A stretch of 64,000 nt of DNA from Paenibacillus oralis (GTDB taxonomy: Bacteria; Bacillota; Bacilli; Paenibacillales; Paenibacillaceae). The stretch is taken from assembly GCF_003863965.1 (NCBI RefSeq), contig NZ_RRCN01000001.1, forward strand, positions 5,290,304 to 5,354,303, read 5' to 3'. The stretch's first letter is position 1; each line of letters opens with the position of its first letter. The notes under the pieces were generated by a model. It did no database searches, was not told the origin of the DNA, and saw only the letters and a list, made by a program, of their open reading frames with translations. Positions 35,424-42,938 of this stretch are shown here, one piece after another. The position numbers were made by a program, and so were the translations under genes.

Positions 35424-36740
35424 ATGTTTGGTTGGAAGCGTTTACTTAAAGTGGCGGTAACAGCTTCACTGGTAGGTTCGTTGGCCGCCTGCGGCGGCGG
35501 GGGAGGAAATTCTGCCGATAATTCGCAAACGGGAAATTCCGGAAACGCGGCTGCGAACACGAGCAACAAGCAAGTTAAGCTTCGGATTATGTGGTGGGGG
35601 TCACAGGATCGGCATCAGGCTACGTTAGCCGCCCTTGATTTGTACACGAAAAATCATCCTAACATCACTTTTGAACCGGAGTATTCCGGTATGGACGGTT
35701 ATCTGGATAAGCTCTCCACGCAAGCAGCGGCTAAAAATGCTCCGGATATCGTTCAATTGGATCCGGGCTGGATGCCGGACTGGATGAGCCGGAATCAATT
35801 GGCTCCATTGACCGATGTGGATGTATCCAAGTTCGATCCGAAGCTGCTCGCGGGCGGCTCGCTTGACGGCCAACAATACGCTGTTCCGCTTGGATCGGTT
35901 GCGTTCGGCATGATTTACGATAAAGCCGCCCTCGACAAACTGGGCATTCAAACTCCGGCCAACGGCTGGACATGGGACGATTTCTTCGCGTTAGCCGAAT
36001 CGTCCAAATCCAAACTGCCGGAAGGACAATACTTCGTAAAAGATTATGCCGCCAACTACTTCGTGTATTCGGCCTATCAATACGCTAAAGGCAAGGGCCC
36101 GGTCACTACGGACGATGGCCATTTCAACATCGACCGTGATACCTTCATCGACTGGGCAAATCACTTTGACAAGCTCCGGAAGGAAGGGCTGGTGCCTCCG
36201 GCAGACGTAAACACGGCGGACAAGGAGCTTGATCCGCAAATGGATCTGATGGCATCGGGCAAAATTTTGTTCCGTTACAGCTTCTCCAATGGGCTCACTT
36301 CTTGGGATAGCTTGAAAAAAGGCGCTTACTCCCTTGTGACGATGCCTCGTGCGGAGCAAGCGGGAGGATGGGTGAAGCCTTCTATGTATTTGGCGGTTAC
36401 CAATGACTCCAAATATCAAAAAGAAGCTATCGAATTTGTTAACTGGTTCGTTAATGATCCGGAAGCAGCTAAGACCCTGGGCACTCTGCGCGGTATCCCG
36501 GCAAATAGCGAAAGCGCAAAAATTCTGGAATCCAGCATGAGCGAAACGGATAAAGGCGGTCTGGACATGTATAACGCTTCCGCACCTGACGCGCAAATCT
36601 GGACGGCAGGCGCTGGCGGTTGGACGAACTTTATCGATAAAGACTTCCCTTATGTCCATGACCAACTCAGTTTCGGGAAAATTACTCCGGAACAAGCTTT
36701 TGATCAATTGAAGGAAGCTTCCGTATCTTACGAAAACTAA
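35424..36740 (+). CDS. Extracellular sugar-binding lipoprotein (CUT1 type)
   Basis: Substrate receptor of an ABC importer, 438 residues, with signal peptide and lipobox 'GSLAAC' (Cys23) followed by a Gly/Asn/Ser linker. AAAGGAGG ends 8 bases before ATG 35424; a longer frame would read through this site. The fold is that of MalE-like family-1 proteins ('DIVQLDPGWMPDWM', 'WTWDDFFALAES'). GH67 two genes downstream makes methylglucuronoxylo-oligosaccharide (aldouronate) the likely cargo. The matching permeases are probably those at 41026 and 41991, now separated by four other genes. Confidence 0.92.
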   Translation: MFGWKRLLKVAVTASLVGSLAACGGGGGNSADNSQTGNSGNAAANTSNKQVKLRIMWWGSQDRHQATLAALDLYTKNHPNITFEPEYSGMDGYLDKLSTQAAAKNAPDIVQLDPGWMPDWMSRNQLAPLTDVDVSKFDPKLLAGGSLDGQQYAVPLGSVAFGMIYDKAALDKLGIQTPANGWTWDDFFALAESSKSKLPEGQYFVKDYAANYFVYSAYQYAKGKGPVTTDDGHFNIDRDTFIDWANHFDKLRKEGLVPPADVNTADKELDPQMDLMASGKILFRYSFSNGLTSWDSLKKGAYSLVTMPRAEQAGGWVKPSMYLAVTNDSKYQKEAIEFVNWFVNDPEAAKTLGTLRGIPANSESAKILESSMSETDKGGLDMYNASAPDAQIWTAGAGGWTNFIDKDFPYVHDQLSFGKITPEQAFDQLKEASVSYEN

Positions 36741-36757
36741 GCTTGGCCAGACGCAAA

Positions 36758-36790
36758 ACCCGGAACGCTAACCTTGTTCCGGGTATTATA
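36758..36790 (+). terminator. Stem-loop after binding-protein gene
   Basis: ACCCGGAAC at 36758 pairs with GTTCCGGGT at 36776-36784, followed by an A/T-rich rather than pure T tail. Likely partial terminator that keeps binding-protein mRNA in excess. Confidence 0.65.
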
Positions 36791-36831
36791 TTACCCAGTC
36801 ATAGATTATAAGGATAGAAGGGGGAGAAACC

Positions 36832-37626
36832 ATGCCGCTTCGAATCGAGGATGTTATTCAAGAACTCATCAACCCCGTGGGGCAGCTTGAAACGACGGTG
36901 GATGTGCTTGAATTCGGAGATCCGTCGGCGGAAGTCAGGGGGATTGCCACGGCGTTCGTGGCCTCATCTGATGTCATTCGTCAGGCCGCAAAGGCAGGGG
37001 CAAATCTGCTGATCAGCCACGAGGGGATATTCTTCAGCCATCATAATAATAGAGAAGCCATTAAAAACGATCCTGTAGCCACGGAAAAACGAAAGCTGAT
37101 CGAGGAAACCGGAATGGCGATTTTCAGGTTCCATGATTATTGGCATCGTTATCAGCCCGACGGTATCATGACCGGGCTTATCGAGCAGTTGGACTGGCAG
37201 AAGCACCTTGCGGAATATCATCCGGCATCGGCCATCATCCAAATTCCGGAGGCGAGCGTACGTGAAATTGCCGGCCACCTCAAGAGCAAGCTTGGCGTTC
37301 CGTATGTGCGCGTCGTTGGCGACCTGTCCATGATATGTTCGCGAATTGGCATGCTCGCGGGATACAGGGGCGGCGGCCTTATGGCGATTCCGCTTTTTGA
37401 GCAGGAAAACTTGGATTTGATTATATTGGGCGAAGGACCGGAGTGGGAAACTCCCGAATATGTAAGAGATGCCGTGCAGCAAGGAAAACGCAAGGCCATC
37501 ATCGTCTTGGGCCACGCGCAAAGCGAGGAGCCCGGCATGAATTATTTGGCGGGTGTGCTCAGGGCGCGGTTCCCGGGCCTTCCCGTTTATTTTGTTGCTG
37601 AAAAGCCGCTTTTCCAAATTATTTGA
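36832..37626 (+). CDS. Nif3-like dinuclear metal-centre protein
   Basis: Nif3/DUF34-family protein of 264 residues. Metal-site motifs are 'LLISHEGIFF' (His-Glu in place of the usual His-His), 'RFHDYWH', and the C-terminal 'GHAQSEEPG'. Family members carry a two-metal site and lack a settled function; some act as GTP cyclohydrolase-like or phosphodiesterase-like hydrolases. Placement between a xylan-oligosaccharide receptor and an alpha-glucuronidase, 18 bases before the latter, is unusual and suggests a job in that pathway. AGGGGGAG precedes ATG 36832. A role on a sugar-acid or on a metal-dependent side reaction is conjecture. Confidence 0.87.
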   Translation: MPLRIEDVIQELINPVGQLETTVDVLEFGDPSAEVRGIATAFVASSDVIRQAAKAGANLLISHEGIFFSHHNNREAIKNDPVATEKRKLIEETGMAIFRFHDYWHRYQPDGIMTGLIEQLDWQKHLAEYHPASAIIQIPEASVREIAGHLKSKLGVPYVRVVGDLSMICSRIGMLAGYRGGGLMAIPLFEQENLDLIILGEGPEWETPEYVRDAVQQGKRKAIIVLGHAQSEEPGMNYLAGVLRARFPGLPVYFVAEKPLFQII

Positions 37627-37644
37627 CAGGAGCGTAGTGGACGA

Positions 37645-39714
37645 ATGAGCCATACACCATTTTTCGCAAAAAACACGGGCTATCAGGCCTGGCTTGGGTA
37701 TAACCGGTTAGCAGGCAAAACGCTTGAACAGTATGCTGATTATCGCCGCATTGTCGTTGCGGAACAGGATGAAATCATCGTTTCCGCCGTGGCCGAACTC
37801 GTCCGCGGACTGGAAGGGATGTTGGGGCAGACGCCCGAGATTTCACAAATCTGGGATGGCGGTTCAGGCATTGTGATTGGAACCATCGGCGGCAACACGC
37901 TGCTTCAGGAATTCATTGACGAAGAAACGCGGGCAGGCATCGGAGCGGAAGGCTTCGCGATCCAAAGCGATCTGTCCGCCGGCCGTATCGCCATTGGCGC
38001 GGTTTCTTCCGCAGGCGTGCTGTACGGCGTTTTCCATCTGCTGAGACTGATTGGTATTGGCAGCCCCATTAGCGATCTTCATATCGTGGAAAATCCGGTC
38101 AACCAACTCCGGATGATCAACCAATGGGACAATATCGACGGGTCGATTGAACGCGGTTATGCCGGGAACTCGATTTTTTATGCGGACGGGAAAATTAACT
38201 CCGATTTGCAGCGAATTCGCGATTACGCCAGGCTTCTGGCATCTACCGGGGTGAATGCCCTATCGATCAACAATGTAAATGTGCACCGCCTGGAAACAAT
38301 GCTGATCACGGAGGCGTATTTGCCGGAGGTGGCCGGGCTTGCCGGGATTTTCCGCAATTACGGGATCAAGTTGTTCCTCAGTATCAATTACGCGGCTCCG
38401 CTGGAGATCGGCGGTTTGCTTACGGCCGACCCGCTGGACACGGAGGTCCGGCGGTGGTGGCGCGAGCGGGCGGCGGACATTTACCGGTATATCCCCGATT
38501 TCGGCGGTTTTCTCGTCAAAGCCGATTCGGAGAACCGGCCTGGGCCGTTCACCTACGGCCGCGACCACGCGGACGGCGCCAATATGCTGGCCGAAGCGCT
38601 GGATCCGCACGGCGGCGTCGTGATCTGGCGCTGCTTCGTATACAACTGCAAGCAGGATTGGCGCGACCGGAAGACGGACCGGGCCAGAGCGGCATACGAT
38701 CATTTTGTCCCGCTGGACGGCCGCTTCCATGATAACGTCATCCTGCAGGTGAAAAACGGGCCGATCGATTTTCAGGTGCGGGAGCCTGTGTCGCCGCTCC
38801 TTGGCGCAATGCCTGCCACGAACCAGATGATCGAGTTTCAGATTACCCAGGAGTATACCGGACAGCAGCGGCATGTGTGTTATCTGGTGCCGCAATGGAA
38901 GGAAGTGCTGGAATTCGATACGTATTTGCAGGGGGAGGGCACGTCCGTGGGGCGGATTGTCGACGGTTCGGCACACGGCAGCCGGTACAGCGGCTTCGCG
39001 GCCGTTTCCAATATTGGGGATGGCACCAACTGGACCGGGCATTTGCTTGCTCAGGCCAATCTGTACGGGTACGGCCGGCTCGCCTGGAATCCGAGACTGA
39101 CCGCAGAGGAAATCGCGGAGGAGTGGATTCGCCTGACCTTCGGGAACGAGAAGCGGGTGGTTCAGACGATCTGCGGCATTTTGCTCGATTCCCTAAGCAT
39201 TTACGAATCCTACACGGCGCCGCTTGGCATCGGATTCATGGTCAATCCCAACCATCATTACGGGCCCAACGTCGACGGTTATGAATATTCGATGTGGGGA
39301 ACGTACCATTTTGCCGATTGCCATGGGATCGGGGTGGACCGGAGCAAAGCGACGGGAACGGGTTATACGGCCCAATACGCCGAGCCTAATTTCAGGCTGT
39401 ATGAATCTTTGGATAGCTGCCCGGATGAACTGCTGCTGTTTTTCCATCACGTCCCGTACACCCATGTCCTTCATTCCGGCAAAACGGTCATCCAGCACAT
39501 CTACGACACGCATTTCGAAGGTGCGGAGCGCGCCGCCCGGTTGGAAATAGACTGGGGCAGCCTGACCGGCCTGATCCCCGATTCGCTGCACAAGCAGGTC
39601 GCGCTCCGGCTGGCGGAGCAGGCGGAACACGCCAAAGAATGGCGGGATCAGATCAACACGTATTTCTTACGCAAAAGCGGCATCCCCGACGAACGGGGCA
39701 GACGGATTTATTAA
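37645..39714 (+). CDS. aguA: GH67 alpha-glucuronidase
   Basis: Cytoplasmic inverting enzyme that cuts 4-O-methyl-D-glucuronic acid from the non-reducing end of aldouronates, 689 residues, usual family length, no signal peptide. Spacing of the three catalytic residues equals that of the Geobacillus enzyme (Glu285, Asp364, Glu392): here Glu296 in 'KADSENRPGPF', Asp375 in 'KNGPIDFQVREP' and Glu403 in 'FQITQEYTGQ'. In Paenibacillus JDR-2 this gene sits beside lpl transporter, GH10 and GH43 genes; here those partners lie 15 kb away at 50.7-57 kb. It follows the Nif3-like gene closely and ends in a terminator. Confidence 0.97.
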   Translation: MSHTPFFAKNTGYQAWLGYNRLAGKTLEQYADYRRIVVAEQDEIIVSAVAELVRGLEGMLGQTPEISQIWDGGSGIVIGTIGGNTLLQEFIDEETRAGIGAEGFAIQSDLSAGRIAIGAVSSAGVLYGVFHLLRLIGIGSPISDLHIVENPVNQLRMINQWDNIDGSIERGYAGNSIFYADGKINSDLQRIRDYARLLASTGVNALSINNVNVHRLETMLITEAYLPEVAGLAGIFRNYGIKLFLSINYAAPLEIGGLLTADPLDTEVRRWWRERAADIYRYIPDFGGFLVKADSENRPGPFTYGRDHADGANMLAEALDPHGGVVIWRCFVYNCKQDWRDRKTDRARAAYDHFVPLDGRFHDNVILQVKNGPIDFQVREPVSPLLGAMPATNQMIEFQITQEYTGQQRHVCYLVPQWKEVLEFDTYLQGEGTSVGRIVDGSAHGSRYSGFAAVSNIGDGTNWTGHLLAQANLYGYGRLAWNPRLTAEEIAEEWIRLTFGNEKRVVQTICGILLDSLSIYESYTAPLGIGFMVNPNHHYGPNVDGYEYSMWGTYHFADCHGIGVDRSKATGTGYTAQYAEPNFRLYESLDSCPDELLLFFHHVPYTHVLHSGKTVIQHIYDTHFEGAERAARLEIDWGSLTGLIPDSLHKQVALRLAEQAEHAKEWRDQINTYFLRKSGIPDERGRRIY

Positions 39715-39770
39715 TCGGCATGACGGATTGCCGCCGGCGGTCTCATGAATTTCATTTGCGGACTTATTTC

Positions 39771-39798
39771 AGAGGAATGGGCAACCATTCCTCTTTTT
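39771..39798 (+). terminator. Intrinsic terminator after aguA
   Basis: AGAGGAATGG at 39771, loop GCAA, CCATTCCTCT to 39794, then T-run. Confidence 0.92.
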
Positions 39799-39801
39799 GC
39801 G

Positions 39802-39866
39802 TTGGAATTATCCAATAGAATTTCAGAATGGTGACGTCCGCTGTTGGTTAGATTGGATTTTTCCAA
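39802..39866. repeat. Dispersed intergenic repeat, copy 1
   Basis: Starts with the palindrome TTGGAATTATCCAAT and ends with TTGGATTTTTCCAA. A second copy of nearly the same length and layout lies at 60086-60151. Each end can fold as a hairpin. Confidence 0.75.
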
Positions 39867-39917
39867 CGTGGGGAACACGGGTTCAGCCGCCGAAGGGGCA
39901 AGCAGATAAAATAAAAA

Positions 39918-39947
39918 TTGAAAACCAAACCGTCCAGACGGTATACT
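39918..39947 (+). promoter_or_regulatory. TetR-controlled promoter with operator in the spacer
   Basis: TTGAAA at 39918-39923 and TATACT at 39942-39947 with an 18-base spacer. The perfect palindrome ACCGTCCAGACGGT (39929-39942) lies between them, as expected for a TetR/QacR-type repressor acting on its own operon. Confidence 0.75.
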
Positions 39948-39965
39948 AAATTCGGAGGTGATTTC

Positions 39966-40517
39966 ATGGAAGGTTCCAAAAAAGCGTCCAAGCGAAACGT
40001 GATTTTACAGGCTGCCGCAAAAGTGGCGAGAGTAAGCGGCGTTGAGCATTTAACCCTGGATGCCGTCGCTCAAGAGGCCGGGGTCAGCAAAGGCGGCCTG
40101 CTTTATCATTTTCCGAACAAGGAAGAATTGATTTCAGGCATGGTAAAGCAATATTCCGATGACTTCGTCGGTAGCCTCAGGACCAGGGCGGACAAGGACC
40201 CGAGCGAAAAAGGAACGTGGATTAAAGCTTACATAGAGACCACTTATGATTCGGTGCAAAACGAAAACGACATGACGATCGCGCTTTCCACCGCGCTTTT
40301 CACCAATCCGCATCTGTTACGGGAAATGCAGGACGAATACCGTGATCTTCAAAAAAACATCGAAAATGACGGATTGGACCCCGTGGTTTCGACGTTGTTC
40401 AGGCTGGCCGCCGACGGTCTGTGGTTTGCCGAAATGTTCGGTTTTGCCCCGCCGGATCAAGCGTTAAAAGAAAAGGTAATCCGGTACATTTTAAATGAGA
40501 TTGAGGAGAGAAAATAA
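39966..40517 (+). CDS. TetR-family repressor of adjacent SMR efflux gene
   Basis: Repressor of 183 residues. The N-terminal helix-turn-helix is 'LTLDAVAQEAGVSKGGLLYH' and the rest is an all-helical ligand domain. ATG 39966 follows CGGAGGTGA. It overlaps the SMR gene by one base (TAATG), so the two are co-translated, and it is preceded by a promoter whose spacer is a perfect 14-base palindrome. The ligand is probably a cationic drug or guanidinium-like compound handled by the SMR pump. Its location inside the xylan locus has no evident metabolic reason. Confidence 0.93.
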   Translation: MEGSKKASKRNVILQAAAKVARVSGVEHLTLDAVAQEAGVSKGGLLYHFPNKEELISGMVKQYSDDFVGSLRTRADKDPSEKGTWIKAYIETTYDSVQNENDMTIALSTALFTNPHLLREMQDEYRDLQKNIENDGLDPVVSTLFRLAADGLWFAEMFGFAPPDQALKEKVIRYILNEIEERK

Positions 40518-40891
40518 TGGCTTATTTGTTACTGTTGATATCTATTGCCAGCGAGCTGATCGGGACTTCGATGCTGAAAGCTTCCCAAGGATTTACCAAG
40601 TTAACGCCTTCTTTAATTAGTATCGCCGCCTTCGTATGTTCCTTTTATTTTTTGTCATTGTCGCTTAAAACGATTCCCTTGAACGCCGCGTACGCCATTT
40701 GGTCCGGACTCGGTTCCGTATTGACGGTCATCATCTCCGTGCTCATCTGGAAAGAAAAGATCAATGCCGGCAGCATCATCGGAATCGGCTTGATTATCAT
40801 CGGTGTGGTGATCCTGAATTTGCTCGGCCCCGGACACGGTTCGTCAAGCGAGGAAACAAAACAGGAAGCGGCAATTGTCCGGAAAGTATAA
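40517..40891 (+). CDS. Small multidrug resistance (SMR/EmrE) transporter
   Basis: Four-helix membrane protein of 124 residues that exports cationic compounds in exchange for protons as a homo-dimer. The essential membrane Glu is in 'LLISIASELIGTSMLKAS', and 'NAAYAIWSGLG' is the family's helix-3 signature with the conserved Trp. The last 20 residues are polar and longer than in EmrE. One-base overlap with the TetR gene ensures co-regulation. Single-component, so it may be a Gdx/SugE-like guanidinium exporter or a Qac pump; sequence alone leaves this open. Confidence 0.93.
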   Translation: MAYLLLLISIASELIGTSMLKASQGFTKLTPSLISIAAFVCSFYFLSLSLKTIPLNAAYAIWSGLGSVLTVIISVLIWKEKINAGSIIGIGLIIIGVVILNLLGPGHGSSSEETKQEAAIVRKV

Positions 40892-40962
40892 AACGAAAAT
40901 GTGACGCCGTGTCCGTTAGGATTTTTTCGTGATATTTTAAAAGAAATCGAGGATTACCCTCA

Positions 40963-40991
40963 TTTAACCGCCTTGGAGACCCATCTATACT
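40963..40991 (+). promoter_or_regulatory. Candidate promoter for MalFG-type permeases
   Basis: TTTAAC at 40963-40968, a 17-base spacer, and TATACT at 40986-40991, 35 bases before the permease start. It implies that the permeases are transcribed apart from the receptor-aguA unit. Confidence 0.5.
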
Positions 40992-41025
40992 TAAGCTATC
41001 AGACAAACTACAGAGGTGATCGCAT

Positions 41026-41994
41026 ATGGGTCGTTCCGCACCCGTAGCCGCAAATCAGGAGAGGATCGTGAAGAAAAAACGACGTTCTTCTTTGAAAAGA
41101 TGGGATGCTCCCATTGCCGGCTATTTATTTATTTCGCCTTGGCTGATCGGCTTTATCGGGCTCACGGCGTATCCGCTTTTATTATCGCTGTATTATTCGT
41201 TTACGAACTACACCCTGCTCAGACCGATCGAATGGGTAGGAACCAAAAACTACGTCAACATCTTTACCTCGGATCCGAAATTTGAAGAATCCCTTCGCGC
41301 TACGTTCCAATACGTGATCGCCTCCGTCCCTTTAAAGCTGATCGCGGCTTTGTTGATCGCCATGCTGCTGAACAAAGCCGTTCGCGGAATCGGCATATAC
41401 CGCACAGCGATCTATTTTCCATCGCTGATCGGCGGAAGTATCGCCGTATCCATGCTTTGGCGGAACATCTTTGGGGTAGAGGGGATTTTCAACAAAATCA
41501 TCGCCACCTTTGGGTTCGAAGGCAAGGGCTGGATCACCAGCCCGGATACCGCGATGAGTACGCTCGTTCTGCTTGCGGTTTGGCAGTTTGGTTCCGCGAT
41601 GGTGATCTTCTTGGCGGGGCTGAAGCAAATTCCGAACGACTTGTACGAGGCTTCCTCCGTGGACGGGGCGAACAAATTTGTTCAGTTTTTCCGCATTACG
41701 CTTCCGATGCTGTCGCCGATTATTTACTTCAATCTGATCATGGGCGTGATCAACGCGTTCCAAATGTTCACCTCCGCGTTTGTCATCACCAACGGAGGTC
41801 CGATGAACTCGACCTACGTATACGCCCTCTATCTGTACGAACGTGCGTTTAGCCGGTATCAGCTCGGATACTCCTCGGCGCTCGCCTGGATCATGCTGGT
41901 CATCATCGTCATCGCATCGCTGATCATCGCCGGAACGTCGAGATACTGGGTGTTCTATGAAACGGAGACGGAAGGGAGAAAGAGACGCAGATGA
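41026..41994 (+). CDS. Sugar ABC transporter permease, MalF/UgpA type
   Basis: Inner-membrane subunit of a CUT1 importer, 322 residues. After a basic N-terminal stretch it has six helices and the EAA loop 'YEASSVDGANKFVQFFRITL'. AGAGGTGATC precedes ATG 41026. It overlaps the second permease by 4 bases (ATGA). Likely partner of the binding protein at 35424, from which it is parted by the Nif3-like, aguA, TetR and SMR genes. No ATPase gene is nearby. Confidence 0.93.
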   Translation: MGRSAPVAANQERIVKKKRRSSLKRWDAPIAGYLFISPWLIGFIGLTAYPLLLSLYYSFTNYTLLRPIEWVGTKNYVNIFTSDPKFEESLRATFQYVIASVPLKLIAALLIAMLLNKAVRGIGIYRTAIYFPSLIGGSIAVSMLWRNIFGVEGIFNKIIATFGFEGKGWITSPDTAMSTLVLLAVWQFGSAMVIFLAGLKQIPNDLYEASSVDGANKFVQFFRITLPMLSPIIYFNLIMGVINAFQMFTSAFVITNGGPMNSTYVYALYLYERAFSRYQLGYSSALAWIMLVIIVIASLIIAGTSRYWVFYETETEGRKRRR

Positions 41995-42833
41995 TGATCA
42001 AAATAAAACCGTTCATCCGGCATATTTTCATGATTCTGTTCAGTTTTGTGATGGTCTACCCGGTGCTTTGGTGGATCGGCGCATCGCTTAAAAGCAATAC
42101 CGAGCTGGGATCGCCGAATATTTTTCCTAAGGTTCCGCAGTGGAGCAACTTCGTGAAAGGCTGGAATTCGGTTCCCGGACACACGTTTACGGATTTTTAT
42201 CTTAATACCTTCGGCCTGGAGATCGCCGTGTTGATTGTCACCTTGATCTCCAGCTCGCTGGTAGCCTTCGGGTTCGGCAGACTGAACTTTCCGCTGAAGA
42301 ACTTTTGGTTCTCCATCTTCATGTTAACCTTGATGATGCCGGGACAAGTATTGATCATTCCGCAATACTCATTGTTCCACCAGTTGGGTTGGGTCAATAC
42401 GTATTTGCCGTTTATTGTTCCCCACTTGGTAGCGGCAGGCGCAGGCGGTACGTTTTTCGTCTTCCTGCTTATTCAGTTCATCCGGGGGATTCCGAAGGAG
42501 CTGGATGAATCGGCCAAAATCGACGGCTGTTCCTGGTTCGGCATATTCTGGCGGATCGTGCTGCCATTGACCAAACCGGCCATCGTCACCGTCATGATCT
42601 TCTGCTTCCTTTGGAACTGGGATGATTTCCTCGGCCACTTGCTGTATATCAACTCGGTTGACAAATATACGGTCAGCCTGGCGCTGCGGATGATCAACGA
42701 TTCCCAGTCCGCTCAGGAATGGGGCCAGCTTCTGGCGATGTCGCTCGTATCCATTCTGCCGGCCACTTTCGTATTCATGTTTCTGCAAAAGTATTTTGTT
42801 GAAGGCATTGCCACAACCGGAATAAAGGGATAA
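41991..42833 (+). CDS. Sugar ABC transporter permease, MalG type
   Basis: Second membrane subunit, 280 residues and six helices, EAA loop 'DESAKIDGCSWFGIFWRIVL', ending 'YFVEGIATTGIKG'. It overlaps the previous permease by 4 bases, showing a fixed stoichiometry. A terminator follows before the kinase gene. Permeases and the kinase-regulator pair form one regulatory neighbourhood. Confidence 0.93.
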   Translation: MMIKIKPFIRHIFMILFSFVMVYPVLWWIGASLKSNTELGSPNIFPKVPQWSNFVKGWNSVPGHTFTDFYLNTFGLEIAVLIVTLISSSLVAFGFGRLNFPLKNFWFSIFMLTLMMPGQVLIIPQYSLFHQLGWVNTYLPFIVPHLVAAGAGGTFFVFLLIQFIRGIPKELDESAKIDGCSWFGIFWRIVLPLTKPAIVTVMIFCFLWNWDDFLGHLLYINSVDKYTVSLALRMINDSQSAQEWGQLLAMSLVSILPATFVFMFLQKYFVEGIATTGIKG

Positions 42834-42856
42834 GGATGGTGGGCCGCCAATAATAT

Positions 42857-42906
42857 AACGGTAGAGCTTTGCCGAAACGATTCGTTTCGCGGCTTTACCG
42901 TTTTTT
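42857..42906 (+). terminator. Intrinsic terminator between permease and kinase
   Basis: AACGGTA at 42857 pairs with TACCGTT at 42896-42902, enclosing the palindrome CGAAACGATTCGTTTCG, and a T-run follows. Confidence 0.85.
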
Positions 42907-42938
42907 CTCCTTATGTACCGGAAAGGAGCACCCGAGAG

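Noticed and set aside
38260..39042. Antisense frame of 260 codons
   Set aside because: Shadow of the aguA gene, which has its full catalytic set on the plus strand.
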